This document shows, piece after piece, positions 1 through 7,875 of a stretch of DNA of 63,502 nucleotides. Within the stretch, counting starts at the first letter, position 1; each line of letters begins with the position of its first letter. The notes beneath the pieces were generated by a model that was not told the origin of the DNA, did not search any database, and was given only the letters and a program-made list of their open reading frames with translations. Source of the DNA: Armatimonadia bacterium (GTDB taxonomy: Bacteria > Armatimonadota > Zipacnadia > Zipacnadales > JABUFB01); NCBI GenBank assembly GCA_039679385.1, contig JBDKVB010000178.1:1-63502 (forward strand), written 5' to 3'. The position numbers were made by a program, and so were the translations under genes.

Positions 1-40
1 AGGTTGAGCGTAGCGAGTTCCAACAGAAGCCAGTCAAACA

Positions 41-60
41 TGCTTGAGTCACCTCAAGCA
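41..60 (+). terminator. hairpin, possible terminator of an upstream gene
   Basis: TGCTTGAG (41-48) and CTCAAGCA (53-60) form a perfect 8-bp stem with a TCAC loop. It overlaps the TGA at 45-47 of a possible upstream frame. The following bases are only moderately T-rich, so termination is an inference. Confidence 0.4.
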
Positions 61-148
61 CCTATACTTCTTGCCGCCCGGCTGAGAACCTCCTCCCCCC
101 AGAAAACAAGATGTGGGTAATGTATAGGCTGCGGTGTGAGGGGGACGA

Positions 149-187
149 CAACGGCCCAAGGCAACGGCCCAAGGCAACGGCGAAAGG
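149..187. repeat. 13-bp tandem repeat, three copies
   Basis: The unit CAACGGCCCAAGG occurs perfectly at 149-161 and 162-174. A third, altered copy (CAACGGCGAAAGG) follows at 175-187. It lies about 80 bp upstream of the putative ftsK promoter. Function is unknown. Confidence 0.85.
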
Positions 188-267
188 CAAAGACGGCCTG
201 TCATCCGGCTGCCTCTGGAGGCGTCGAAGGGGAGTCAGAGGACCAGCGGCAGAGGGGCTGGCAGCTT

Positions 268-294
268 TTGCTGGCACCGCATTTGTGCTATAGT
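268..294 (+). promoter_or_regulatory. putative ftsK promoter
   Basis: A TATAGT -10 box lies at 289-294. A TTGCTG at 268-273 is the best -35 match but gives a short 15-bp spacer. Transcription would begin near 301, about 95 nt before the proposed TTG start of ftsK. This argues against a start in the upstream open frame at 136. Confidence 0.4.
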
Positions 295-393
295 GGCGGG
301 AAGAACATGGGCCTCCGGGGAACCCTCGAGGCCGGCCTGGTGTGTCACCCCCACTCTATGACGCTCTCATCACACGACCGGAGGGTGAATTCG

Positions 394-2865
394 TTGGCGA
401 AGGCACGTGCGGCGGCTCCACCGAAGGACGATAGTCTCAAACGCGACCTCATGGCCATCGGGCTCGCAACGCTGGGCACGTTGATCCTGGTCAGTCTTCT
501 GTACCAGGGCGACGGCATCGGCGTGGTCCCGAGCGGCCTTGCAGCGGGCTTACGCCTGGCCTTTGGGCTGGGAAGCTACGCGGTACCCCTGGTTCTCTTC
601 CTCCTGGCTGCACTCTATGGTTTCGACCGCCGCCCATCACCATCGACGAAGGTGCTGGTGGGTGCGAGCCTGCTGGCTGTGGCTGCGCTGGTGCTGCTGC
701 AACTCCGGCTGACCGATGACGCGGCGACGGTGTTCGCCAGTCAAGAGAACCTTCTGTCCGGCGGCGGTTACCTGGGCGCTGGTCTGGCCTGGGTGTGCCT
801 GAGCCTGCTGGGGCAGGTCGGCACACTGATTTTGACGTGTTCCATGGCCTGCGTCGGGCTGATCCTGCTGACGCAATCGACGCTGCGGGACCTGTGCCGA
901 GGAGTTGGCGGACGGCTTGCCCGAGGCGCCGACCTTGCCGGTGAAGGGGCTCGGACGCTGGCACAACACGCCACACTCGGGCCACGACCGTACCTGGAAC
1001 GCGAAGAGGAAGAGCCACCCAAGCCGAAGCGGCGCAGGAAGGGCTCGAAGGTGGACATCGACGAGCCGCCTGGTCCGGTTCTGGCGCCTCGGGCGCCAGA
1101 GGCCGCCTCCGCGCCTGTCGTGCTTGCGGCTCGGCAACCGGAGCGCCAGCGCGAGGAGAAGCCCATCGAGGCCGAGGCTTCCGCGGCCTCGGGCGCGGTC
1201 GCCAGGGATGAGCCGAAAGGCCGGACTTGCTCCAAAGCTGCCAAGGGCATCGCCCATCAGCCGAAGCTGCTGCGCAACTCCGACCTGTTTGTGCTTCCCG
1301 CCACCACTCTACTGACGACCTTCGATGATGACGTCGAGAGCGCTGCCGCGAGGCAGGAGGCTGCCGAGCAGATCATCAAGCTGGAGGATACGCTGGCCAG
1401 CTTCGGCATCACCGCCAAGGTGGTGCACTTCGAGCCCGGTCCCGTGCTCACCCGCTATGAAGTGGAGCCGGAGCGCGGAATCCGGGTCAATCAGGTCGTG
1501 CGGCTCGCGGATGACCTGGCCATGGCGCTGGCAGCCGTGGATGTCCGCGTAGAAGCGCCGATCCCGGGCAAGTCGGCCATTGGTATCGAGGTGCCGAACG
1601 CGAATCGCGTGACCGTCGGGCTGCGAGCTCTGCTGGAGACCGAGAGCTTCCAGAGCCACTCGTCGAGGCTCGCCGTCGCGCTGGGTCGTGACATCGCCGG
1701 GCAGCCCGTGATTGCCGATATCAGCACCATGCCTCACTTGCTGATCGCCGGCGCAACAGGCTCGGGCAAGAGCGTGTGCCTGCACGGGATCATCATGAGC
1801 CTGCTGCTGCGGTCCACGCCCGACGAGGTGCGGTTCATCATGATCGACCCCAAGCGGGTCGAACTGGCCGTCTATGACGGCATCCCGCACCTGATGGCGC
1901 CGGTCGTCTACAGCGTCAAGCATGCCGCCGACGTGCTGCGCAAGGCCATCCGGGAGATGGAGAAGCGCTACGACAAGTTCGCGCTGAAGGGCGTCGTGAA
2001 TCTGGCCGAGTACAACGCGCTCGCCGGGATGCCGAAGGAGCACGCGACCGACGAGTTCGAGCCTCTGCCTCATGTGGTCATCATCATCGACGAGTTGGCC
2101 GACCTGATGATGCAGGGGCGGGCGGAGTTCGAGTTCTCGATCTGTCGCATCGCCCAGCTCGCGCGCGCGACGGGGATTCACCTGATCCTGGCCACGCAGC
2201 GCCCGTCGGTCAAGGTCGTGACGGGCAACATCAAGGCCAACATCCCGACCCGTATTGCGCTGGCGGTGGCGTCGCAGGTGGACTCCCGCACGATCCTCGA
2301 CGGCCAGGGCGCCGAGCGTCTCATCGGTCGCGGCGACATGCTCTACTCGCCGCTGGACGCCAGCAAGCCCCGGCGGATTCAGGGAGCCTTCGTGCCCCGG
2401 GGTGACATCGAGCGGGTGGTCGAGCACCTGCGCCACCAGGGCGAGCCGCAGTTCGAGATCATCCCCGAGGCGCAGGAGGAAGAAGGAGACTTCGCGGACG
2501 ACATGGACACCAGCGACGAGCTCTATGCGGGCGCCGTGCAGTATGTAGTGCAAGAGGGCGAAGCTTCCGTGTCGATGATCCAGCGGCGGTTCAAGGTGGG
2601 CTACGCTCGCGCCGGACGACTGATCGATGTGATGGAGCAGCGGGGTGTCGTAGGACCTCACGAGGGCTCCAAGCCCCGGCAGGTACTCCTTGGTCCGCAC
2701 GGTCTGGACGGGGTGCTGCAGGGACGTCGTCCCCTGGGGCCGACGGAGGACGACCTGGCGCAGGCTGAGGAGGAAGACAGCGAGGGCGAGATCACGGCAG
2801 AGGACGTCCTGATGTCGGCGCCTGCAGGGGAGGCCGACGAAGGGCTGGAGGAAGAGGAGAGTTAG
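394..2865 (+). CDS. ftsK: DNA translocase FtsK/SpoIIIE
   Basis: This is a membrane-anchored, ATP-driven DNA pump that clears chromosome termini through the closing division septum. The 823-aa product has a hydrophobic N-terminal region of about four membrane spans (residues 20-165), then a charged Pro/Ala-rich linker. The motor follows, with Walker A GATGSGKS at about 453 and Walker B IIIDELADLMM at about 563. A C-terminal winged-helix gamma domain (about 705-770, ending near EGSKPRQVL) would read KOPS-like orienting sites. The frame stays open upstream to 136. I chose TTG at 394 because GGAGG (380-384) sits 9 nt before it and because a promoter-like -10 box lies inside the longer frame. GTG 385 and ATG 358 are alternatives with worse spacing. 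Identity is certain; only the start is open. Confidence 0.96.
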   Translation: MAKARAAAPPKDDSLKRDLMAIGLATLGTLILVSLLYQGDGIGVVPSGLAAGLRLAFGLGSYAVPLVLFLLAALYGFDRRPSPSTKVLVGASLLAVAALVLLQLRLTDDAATVFASQENLLSGGGYLGAGLAWVCLSLLGQVGTLILTCSMACVGLILLTQSTLRDLCRGVGGRLARGADLAGEGARTLAQHATLGPRPYLEREEEEPPKPKRRRKGSKVDIDEPPGPVLAPRAPEAASAPVVLAARQPERQREEKPIEAEASAASGAVARDEPKGRTCSKAAKGIAHQPKLLRNSDLFVLPATTLLTTFDDDVESAAARQEAAEQIIKLEDTLASFGITAKVVHFEPGPVLTRYEVEPERGIRVNQVVRLADDLAMALAAVDVRVEAPIPGKSAIGIEVPNANRVTVGLRALLETESFQSHSSRLAVALGRDIAGQPVIADISTMPHLLIAGATGSGKSVCLHGIIMSLLLRSTPDEVRFIMIDPKRVELAVYDGIPHLMAPVVYSVKHAADVLRKAIREMEKRYDKFALKGVVNLAEYNALAGMPKEHATDEFEPLPHVVIIIDELADLMMQGRAEFEFSICRIAQLARATGIHLILATQRPSVKVVTGNIKANIPTRIALAVASQVDSRTILDGQGAERLIGRGDMLYSPLDASKPRRIQGAFVPRGDIERVVEHLRHQGEPQFEIIPEAQEEEGDFADDMDTSDELYAGAVQYVVQEGEASVSMIQRRFKVGYARAGRLIDVMEQRGVVGPHEGSKPRQVLLGPHGLDGVLQGRRPLGPTEDDLAQAEEEDSEGEITAEDVLMSAPAGEADEGLEEEES

Positions 2866-2900
2866 GACCGCCGACCGGCGAACACGGATATGGTTATGCA

Positions 2901-2930
2901 GGGGCCGACCCTTACCCAGGGGTCGGCCCC
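2901..2930 (+). terminator. hairpin downstream of ftsK
   Basis: GGGGCCGACCC (2901-2911) pairs perfectly with GGGTCGGCCCC (2920-2930) across an 8-nt loop. There is no T tract, so it is terminator-like only by position, 35 nt after the ftsK stop. Confidence 0.6.
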
Positions 2931-3021
2931 GATTGCGTCTGGAGGAAGGCGGGGTGGTACCCACGCGACTTGGTGCACGTCCATGTGGGACCCAGCAGTG
3001 CTGCGAGGGCCAGGTTCGCGT

Positions 3022-3092
3022 ACCTCACCCCCGTCTCGCTGCCGCTCGACTCCCCCTCTCCACGCGTGGAGTGGGGGCTCGGGGGGTGAGGT
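3022..3092. repeat. large palindromic intergenic repeat
   Basis: An outer stem ACCTCACCCCC (3022-3032) pairs with GGGGGTGAGGT (3082-3092). Inside it, CTCCAC (3058-3063) pairs with GTGGAG (3066-3071), flanked by C5 and G5 runs. A degenerate relative sits at 32488-32520, which suggests a dispersed repeat family. Confidence 0.7.
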
Positions 3093-3245
3093 GTTTCTGC
3101 GAAACCGCAACACTCTGGGCCGCGCTCCCCAGCCCTCAATACGTCCAGCTGCGACCCGAACCCACGCGTGCGAAGACTGCACCAAGGGGACGGCCAAGAG
3201 GCCTTGGGCCAGCCACCCCTTCGCGTCACCTGAGATGCCGCAGGG

Positions 3246-4076
3246 TCAAGGCCGCGTCATCTCCCAGAGTTTGCCTGCCATGGCGGCTCCGCGGGCGATC
3301 TCGTCGCGAAGGTGTGGTGCTCGGGCGTCACCGGGGTGGTCGGTAAGCTCCAGCATGAGGCAGCCGTCATAGCCGGTCTCCCGCAGGGCGACGGCTACTT
3401 CATCCCAGTCGATCAGGCCGTCACCGGGAGGAAGGTGCTCGTCGCGGGTGCCAAGGTTGTCCTGCAGATGGGTGGTGATCAGGCGGTGTCCGGCCCGGCG
3501 CAGAGCCGTCGGCGCCCCGAGGTCGGCACCCAGGTTGGCATGGCCGGTGTCGACGCAGATCCCGGCGACCTCCGGGCCAAGGCGGTCGACCAAGGTGATC
3601 AGGTAGTCCACCTGGGCCAGGCTGGACATGTTCTCAAGGGCGAAGAGAAAGCCGGGCCGGTGAGCGGCGCGGATCAGATCGGCCTCGCAGGCCAGTCGCT
3701 GCATACCGTCACCCTCGAGGGAACCTCCGCTGGGATGGTGGACGACGCGACCGGCTCCTAGGGCGAGCGCGACCTCCGCAGCACGGTGCAGGATCTGGGA
3801 GGCTTTCTCGGCGTGCTCCTCCTGGAGGACATCACCGGCGGCCCAGGCATGGAGGGACCACACGCCGATGCCGATCTCCTCCGTCATCTTCCGAACGACC
3901 TGCAGCTCCTCGTCCGTCCAGTGCAGGGCGTGGGAGAACTCGACGGCGTCGAAGCCCAACTCGGCGAGGAACTCCAGGGAACGGCGGCCTACGGGTAGTG
4001 TGTAGTCGGTGCCGGGGCCGACCTCCAGCAGCGGATCGATGACGTTGCAGCCGATGCGGTACCGGGAAGCTGCCAT
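3246..4076 (-). CDS. sugar phosphate isomerase/epimerase (AP endonuclease 2-like TIM barrel)
   Basis: A 276-aa cytoplasmic protein of the xylose isomerase-like TIM-barrel family, whose members usually isomerise or epimerise sugars or polyols with a divalent metal. Probable metal and active-site segments are visible: ALENMSS, then VDTGHANLG, then THLQDN followed by DEHLPPGDG, and a late LELTDHPG. The frame extends upstream to 4415, but the ATG at 4076 begins family-like sequence and has GAAAGG 9 nt before it. It lies 121 nt downstream of a thioredoxin-like gene on the same strand. The exact substrate cannot be read from the sequence. Confidence 0.85.
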   Translation of the reverse strand: MAASRYRIGCNVIDPLLEVGPGTDYTLPVGRRSLEFLAELGFDAVEFSHALHWTDEELQVVRKMTEEIGIGVWSLHAWAAGDVLQEEHAEKASQILHRAAEVALALGAGRVVHHPSGGSLEGDGMQRLACEADLIRAAHRPGFLFALENMSSLAQVDYLITLVDRLGPEVAGICVDTGHANLGADLGAPTALRRAGHRLITTHLQDNLGTRDEHLPPGDGLIDWDEVAVALRETGYDGCLMLELTDHPGDARAPHLRDEIARGAAMAGKLWEMTRP

Positions 4077-4197
4077 GTTCAGCGGACCTTTCGGGAAGCA
4101 GCGGTGCGGATAGAACGAAGCGGCCAGCGAGGATTCCTCGCCGGCCGCCAAAGGACCTTCGGGACGCGGACCGACCGGTCCGCTCAGGTTAGCCGCC

Positions 4198-5067
4198 TCA
4201 CCCACCGGTGATTGGGCGTTGTGCCTCGGGCCCGAGTATCTGGGCCTGGTACTTAGCGAGAATGCCCCAGTCGTTGGTCGGCGCGGCCTTCGCGAGCGTG
4301 TTGAAGGTGGAGTAGGCAGTGGCAGCCTGGCTGGTGGTCGCCTGGGCCATGCCAAGCTGGTACTGGGCCTCCCAGCGCTCGACATGCTTCGGGTTCGCGA
4401 CGATCCAGCCTTCAAGCGATCCGAGGGCCGTCTGCGTGCCCTTAGTGGAGTCGAGGATGGCCTTGTCGAGCTGCGCCAGGACGGCCTCAGGGCTCTCGGG
4501 CTTGAGGGCTGTCAGAGCCTGGGTCAGGTACTTGGCCGCCTCGGCCGGCCGGTCGAACTTGCGGAGCAGTCGGCCCAGGCGCGCCAGTTGCTGCGGCGTG
4601 GCAGTTCCTGCGTCCGCTTTGGCCTGGAGGGTTGCCAGCTCTGTCCTGGCCGGAGCAAGACGCAGTGCCGTGCGCAGGTAGACGCAGAAGACCTCGGCCG
4701 GCGTGTAGCCGGAGAAGCGGTAGATGACCTCGCCCCTGGCGTCGGTGAAGAGGTAAGTCGGCAGGACGTAGGCCTTGTACTTGACGACGAGGTCGTCGCG
4801 CTTGTCGGCGTCGATGCGGGCGCACTCGAAGCTGCGACTGAGCTGGATGACCTTGGCGTCGGTGATGACGTCCCTGTCCATGCGGTCGCAGAACTCACAA
4901 TAGGCACTGCCGACGGCGAGGAGGGTTGTCTTGCCGGAGCCGGTGGCGGCCTTCAGTGCGGCCTCGTAGCCGCCGGGCAGCCAGTTGATGTCGCCGGCGG
5001 CCTGGGCCAGAGTGGCGAGGCTCACGAGGAGGAGGCAGAGAACGAGAGGCGTGCATCTGCGGGTCAT
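4198..5067 (-). CDS. secreted thioredoxin-like protein with C-terminal helical (TPR-like) region
   Basis: A 289-aa protein starting with an Arg-rich signal peptide (MTRRCTPLVLCLLLVSLATL). A thioredoxin-fold domain follows, with CEFC in YCEFCDRMDRDV replacing the classical CGPC and the cis-Pro loop in VLPTYLF. This matches the thioredoxin_7/DsbD-gamma type that acts outside the cytoplasm as a disulfide reductase or chaperone. The last 140 residues are helical repeats resembling TPRs (AQQLARLGRLL, WEAQYQLGMAQ). ATG 5067 is preceded by GGGAG at 7 nt; the frame continues to 5124 without a ribosome site. The redox partner is unknown. Confidence 0.8.
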   Translation of the reverse strand: MTRRCTPLVLCLLLVSLATLAQAAGDINWLPGGYEAALKAATGSGKTTLLAVGSAYCEFCDRMDRDVITDAKVIQLSRSFECARIDADKRDDLVVKYKAYVLPTYLFTDARGEVIYRFSGYTPAEVFCVYLRTALRLAPARTELATLQAKADAGTATPQQLARLGRLLRKFDRPAEAAKYLTQALTALKPESPEAVLAQLDKAILDSTKGTQTALGSLEGWIVANPKHVERWEAQYQLGMAQATTSQAATAYSTFNTLAKAAPTNDWGILAKYQAQILGPEAQRPITGG

Positions 5068-5237
5068 GGTTCGTCTCCCGGGGTTGCCTGATTGGGGGCA
5101 TGAGGACGGCAACGGGCCCCTCAACCCTATAGTATGTTGACGCTGCGGGTGGTGAGGAAGTTTCCGTGATTATACGAGTGAAGGGGAGCGGATTCAAGGC
5201 AGCACAAGGGGCGGCGGGGCTTGCTGAGGAGGCTGCA

Positions 5238-5267
5238 TTGCAAGGAATGCGGGGCTTGTGCTATACT
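5238..5267 (+). promoter_or_regulatory. promoter of rpsF-ssb
   Basis: TTGCAA (5238-5243), an 18-bp spacer and TATACT (5262-5267) form a convincing primary-sigma promoter. Predicted transcription starts near 5274, giving an approximately 135-nt leader before rpsF. Confidence 0.7.
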
Positions 5268-5350
5268 GCGAAGGGATAGACAGGGCTTGGTAAAGAGGCG
5301 CAGGCGCTGAAGGTTTTGGGGTGCCGACGCAACACAGAAGGCCCTTCCTG

Positions 5351-5375
5351 CTCCGGCCGGTTGGCATGGCCGGAG
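5351..5375 (+). promoter_or_regulatory. rpsF leader hairpin
   Basis: CTCCGGCC (5351-5358) pairs with GGCCGGAG (5368-5375) around a 9-nt loop, about 35 nt before the rpsF start. Many bacteria autoregulate rpsF through a leader structure bound by S6:S18. Whether this hairpin is that motif is not shown by the sequence. Confidence 0.35.
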
Positions 5376-5409
5376 CCAATTGTCCATAGGAAGAAGGTAA
5401 TAGGGGAAT

Positions 5410-6018
5410 ATGGCGAAAGAAGCAGTGCTGTACGAGGCGATGTACATCCTGGATTCCAGCCTGACCGATGAAGAGGTCGCCGCGCTGGAGGAGCAGTTCC
5501 GCACCGCTATTGAGGGGCAGGGCGCGACGTTCGAGTCCGTCCACGAGTTCGCGCGGCGCCGCCTGGCCTACGCGATCAAGGGGCATACAGACGGCATCTA
5601 CCGGGTTATGTACTTCCGGAGCTCGGGCGCGGCCGTCGAGGAGATCAAGCACGAGTTTGCGCTGAGCGAGGACGTCGTGCGCGGTATCGTGACCGTGGCG
5701 AACCCGAAGATGCTCGTGGGCCCGAAGCCGGCGCCCAAGGCTGAGGAAGCAGAGACTCCCGCGGAGGCTGCCGAAGAGGCTCCCGCAAAGGCTGCCGAAG
5801 AGGCTCCCGCAAAGGCTGCTGAAGAGGCTCCCGCAGAGACTGCTGAAGAGGCTCCCGTAGAGGCTGCTGCCGAGGCTCCCGTAGAGGCTGCTGCCGAGGC
5901 TCCCGCAGAGGCTGCTGCCGAAGCCCCCGTAGAGGCTGCTGCCGAAGCTCCCGCAGAGGCCGCTGCCGAAGCTCCCGCAGAGGCCGCCGAGGCCCCGGCC
6001 GAGACTCCGACTGAGTAG
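5410..6018 (+). CDS. rpsF: 30S ribosomal protein bS6 with long repetitive C-terminal tail
   Basis: Residues 1-105 are a standard bS6 domain (LYEAMYILDSSLTDEEV, RRRLAYAIKGHTDGIY, MYFRSSGAAVEEIKHEF), which binds 16S rRNA with bS18 on the small-subunit platform. The protein is 202 aa, about twice the usual length. Residues 121-198 are Ala/Glu/Pro repeats of eight residues (AEEAPAKA, then AAEAPVEA types) and should be acidic and disordered. ATG 5410 follows AGGGG at a short spacing. ssb follows as usual, but genes for bS18 and bL9 do not. E. coli bS6 also has a post-translationally added Glu tail; any functional parallel here is speculation. Confidence 0.95.
   Translation: MAKEAVLYEAMYILDSSLTDEEVAALEEQFRTAIEGQGATFESVHEFARRRLAYAIKGHTDGIYRVMYFRSSGAAVEEIKHEFALSEDVVRGIVTVANPKMLVGPKPAPKAEEAETPAEAAEEAPAKAAEEAPAKAAEEAPAETAEEAPVEAAAEAPVEAAAEAPAEAAAEAPVEAAAEAPAEAAAEAPAEAAEAPAETPTE
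5770..6003 (+). repeat. 24-bp coding tandem repeat in rpsF
   Basis: Nine full 24-bp units plus a partial one encode the eight-residue Ala/Glu/Pro repeat at the C-terminus of bS6. Units differ at few bases, including at synonymous sites, which suggests recent expansion. The unit length keeps the reading frame whatever the copy number. Confidence 0.9.
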
Positions 6019-6181
6019 TCTGTGTGGAACAAGCCGGCTTTTGCGGGTCAGGATGCTCGGCCCGGGAAGCTGGTGGCCATGTCGGTAGACAGTGATCCGG
6101 AGACGCCCATGCCGGGCGTCTCCGTTGCGATTAGGGAACACGTTCAAGGGATCTGCGCGTGCCGTCAGGAGGCGACTCGTA

Positions 6182-6673
6182 GTGATCAATAACTGCGTGC
6201 TCGTGGGCCGTATCGCCCGAGACCCGGAGATGCGCTACACCACCAGCGGCATGGCCGTCGTGAACTTCCGGATTGCCGTCGCTCGGCAACGTCGAGGCCA
6301 GGACCAGGAGGAGCAGACGGACTGGCTGGATATTGTCGCCTTCGGCAAGACCGGCGAGTTCGTGGCTCAGTACCTGGACAAGGGCTCACTGATCGGGGTT
6401 GAGGGGCGCATTCAGTCTCGGAACTGGCAGGCCCAGGACGGTCAGCAGCGGTACTCGGTGGAGATCGTGGCCAACTCGGTGCAGGCGCTTGAGAGTCGCC
6501 AGGAAGCCGAACGACGACGGGCATCTCGGGCAGCGAACGGTGGCAGTGCCGCAGCCCCGGCAGGCCCGGCAGGCCCGCGAGGGCCCCGGCCTCAGGCTGC
6601 TCCGCCGACCACGGACTCGCAAGAGGATTACGGCCCCATCAGCGAGGACGAGGACCCCTTCGGCGACCAGTAG
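6182..6673 (+). CDS. ssb: single-stranded DNA-binding protein
   Basis: A 163-aa SSB. The OB fold spans residues 1-110 (NNCVLVGRIARDPEMRYT, VVNFRIAV, DWLDIVAFGKTGEF, GSLIGVEGRIQSRNW). A Gly/Pro/Ala-rich linker follows, ending in an acidic tip EDEDPFGDQ that would dock replication and repair partners. The tip differs from the common DDDIPF end by carrying three residues after the Phe. GTG 6182 is chosen because AGGAGG (6167-6172) lies 9 nt upstream; the frame is open to 6092 but without family sequence. It is probably co-transcribed with rpsF. Confidence 0.95.
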   Translation: MINNCVLVGRIARDPEMRYTTSGMAVVNFRIAVARQRRGQDQEEQTDWLDIVAFGKTGEFVAQYLDKGSLIGVEGRIQSRNWQAQDGQQRYSVEIVANSVQALESRQEAERRRASRAANGGSAAAPAGPAGPRGPRPQAAPPTTDSQEDYGPISEDEDPFGDQ

Positions 6674-6736
6674 TCGTGAACCGGGCTGCCGGAGCCTGAC
6701 GACCTGACGGACTTCCCCGCGCAGAGGCGATCCATA

Positions 6737-7711
6737 GTGAAGAGCAAGGGCTCATACGGCATCGGCATCGACCTGGGAGGCACCACCTTTGCCGTCGGTG
6801 TGTTCGACGCGGAAGGCGGCCTCGTAGATCGCTCCTCTCATGACACCCCGGTGACCTCCAGCGCGGAGGTGGTGGCCGATGCTCTGGCACAGGCGGCCCG
6901 CGAAGGAATGGCGCTGCCGCAGGTGGCAGAGGGGTCCGTGGTGGGCCTGGCCGTCGGCTTCCCGGGACCGGTCGACCCCGAGGCGGGCGTCGTCAAGAAG
7001 GCTCCCAACCTCCAGTGTCTGGCAGGCTACTCGCTGACGAAGGCTCTCTCCGATCGTCTCGGCGGGCTGAAGGTTTCGCTACAGAATGACGCTTACTGCG
7101 CGACGCTTGCCGAACTGCGCTGGGGCGCCGGCAAGGGCAGTCGCAACCTGCTGATGCTCACCCTGGGCACGGGGATCGGCGGCGGGATCGCTATCGACGG
7201 CAAGGTAGTTCGCGGGCCCCGGCAGATCATGGGCGAGATCGGCCACATGATCCTCGACCCGGCAGGGCGCAAGTGCGGCTGCGGCAACTACGGCTGCTTC
7301 GAGGCCATGGCCGCTCGGGATGCCATCGTGGAGTGGGCGGCTCGGGAGATTCAGACCGGACGGCCGACGCAACTGCTCGACCTGGTGGAGGGCGACCAGC
7401 GGCGCCTGACGCCGGAGATCGTCAGCAAGGCAGCGCAGGCAGGCGATGCGGCGGCCCAGGAAGTCTACCAGCGCGTCGGGTTCTACATCGGGATCGGCAT
7501 CTGCAACTGCATCGTGATGTGCGATCCGGATGTGGTAGTGCTTGGTGGCGGGATTGCAGAGGCCGGCGACGTGCTCTTTGAGCCGGTTCGCCGGACGGTG
7601 AAGGCCCGGGGGCTGATCAGCGGCTTTGACGTGAGCAAGATCGTATCCGCACAGTACAAGAATCTGGCAGGCATCTACGGCGCCGGCGCCCTTGCCTGGG
7701 AGCAGGCCTGA
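6737..7711 (+). CDS. ROK-family sugar kinase (glucokinase-like)
   Basis: A 324-aa ROK protein that should phosphorylate glucose or a related hexose with ATP. Visible motifs are the N-terminal phosphate loop GIDLGGTTFAVGVFD, the central LTLGTGIGGGIAIDGK and the ROK signature with zinc ligands (GHMILDPAGRKCGCGNYGC). The C-terminal VVVLGGGIAEAGD is also typical. There is no N-terminal DNA-binding domain, so it is an enzyme rather than a NagC-type repressor. GTG 6737 has AGAGG 9 nt upstream. It follows ssb by 63 nt, in the place often held by rpsR. Confidence 0.9.
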   Translation: MKSKGSYGIGIDLGGTTFAVGVFDAEGGLVDRSSHDTPVTSSAEVVADALAQAAREGMALPQVAEGSVVGLAVGFPGPVDPEAGVVKKAPNLQCLAGYSLTKALSDRLGGLKVSLQNDAYCATLAELRWGAGKGSRNLLMLTLGTGIGGGIAIDGKVVRGPRQIMGEIGHMILDPAGRKCGCGNYGCFEAMAARDAIVEWAAREIQTGRPTQLLDLVEGDQRRLTPEIVSKAAQAGDAAAQEVYQRVGFYIGIGICNCIVMCDPDVVVLGGGIAEAGDVLFEPVRRTVKARGLISGFDVSKIVSAQYKNLAGIYGAGALAWEQA

Positions 7712-7805
7712 GAAGTCGGCGAGGTTTCGTGCCGGTGGCAGTACCGTTTCTCCTGGCGGTGACGGGGTTTTGTTCGTCCAGGTAGTCGGTGTAGTCGTGT
7801 GGACC

Positions 7806-7826
7806 AGCCCGAGGTTTCCTCGGGCT
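7806..7826. terminator. hairpin between the ROK kinase gene and mfd
   Basis: AGCCCGAGG (7806-7814) and CCTCGGGCT (7818-7826) form a perfect 9-bp stem with a TTT loop. There is no T tract on either side. It lies about 95 nt past the ROK stop and 50 nt before mfd. Confidence 0.5.
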
Positions 7827-7875
7827 ACTTGCGTTGCCTCGCGACAGGGGTACGGAGTCGGGGATCACTAGAGCT

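Larger units (their letters stand above)
1..393. other. intergenic region upstream of ftsK
   Basis: No complete gene is supported here. The first 47 bases have an open plus-strand frame ending at a TGA (45-47), which could be the tail of an upstream gene, but it is too short to identify. The region also holds a hairpin at 41-60, three 13-bp tandem repeats at 149-187 and a probable promoter near 268-294. Confidence 0.6.
2866..3245. other. intergenic region between convergent ftsK and a sugar isomerase gene
   Basis: This 380-bp gap holds a terminator-like hairpin (2901-2930) and a large palindromic repeat (3022-3092). I see no coding signal in the remainder; the small open frames here lack ribosome sites and recognisable products. 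Confidence 0.6.
5068..5409. other. divergent intergenic region with the rpsF promoter and leader
   Basis: This 342-bp gap between the thioredoxin-like gene (minus) and rpsF (plus) carries a good plus-strand promoter (5238-5267) and a 140-nt rpsF leader with a strong hairpin (5351-5375). Possible -10-like sequence near 5128-5133 on the minus strand is too weak to call. Confidence 0.6.

Noticed and set aside
1309-2964. 551-codon open frame antisense to ftsK
   Set aside because: It mirrors the codon pattern of a GC-rich real gene, has no ribosome site and no recognisable domain.
5770-6003. CRISPR-like array
   Set aside because: The 24-bp units are contiguous with no spacers and encode an in-frame protein tail.
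5194-6189. Gly/Ser/Leu-repeat minus-strand frame opposite rpsF
   Set aside because: Its repeats are only the complement of the bS6 tail repeat.
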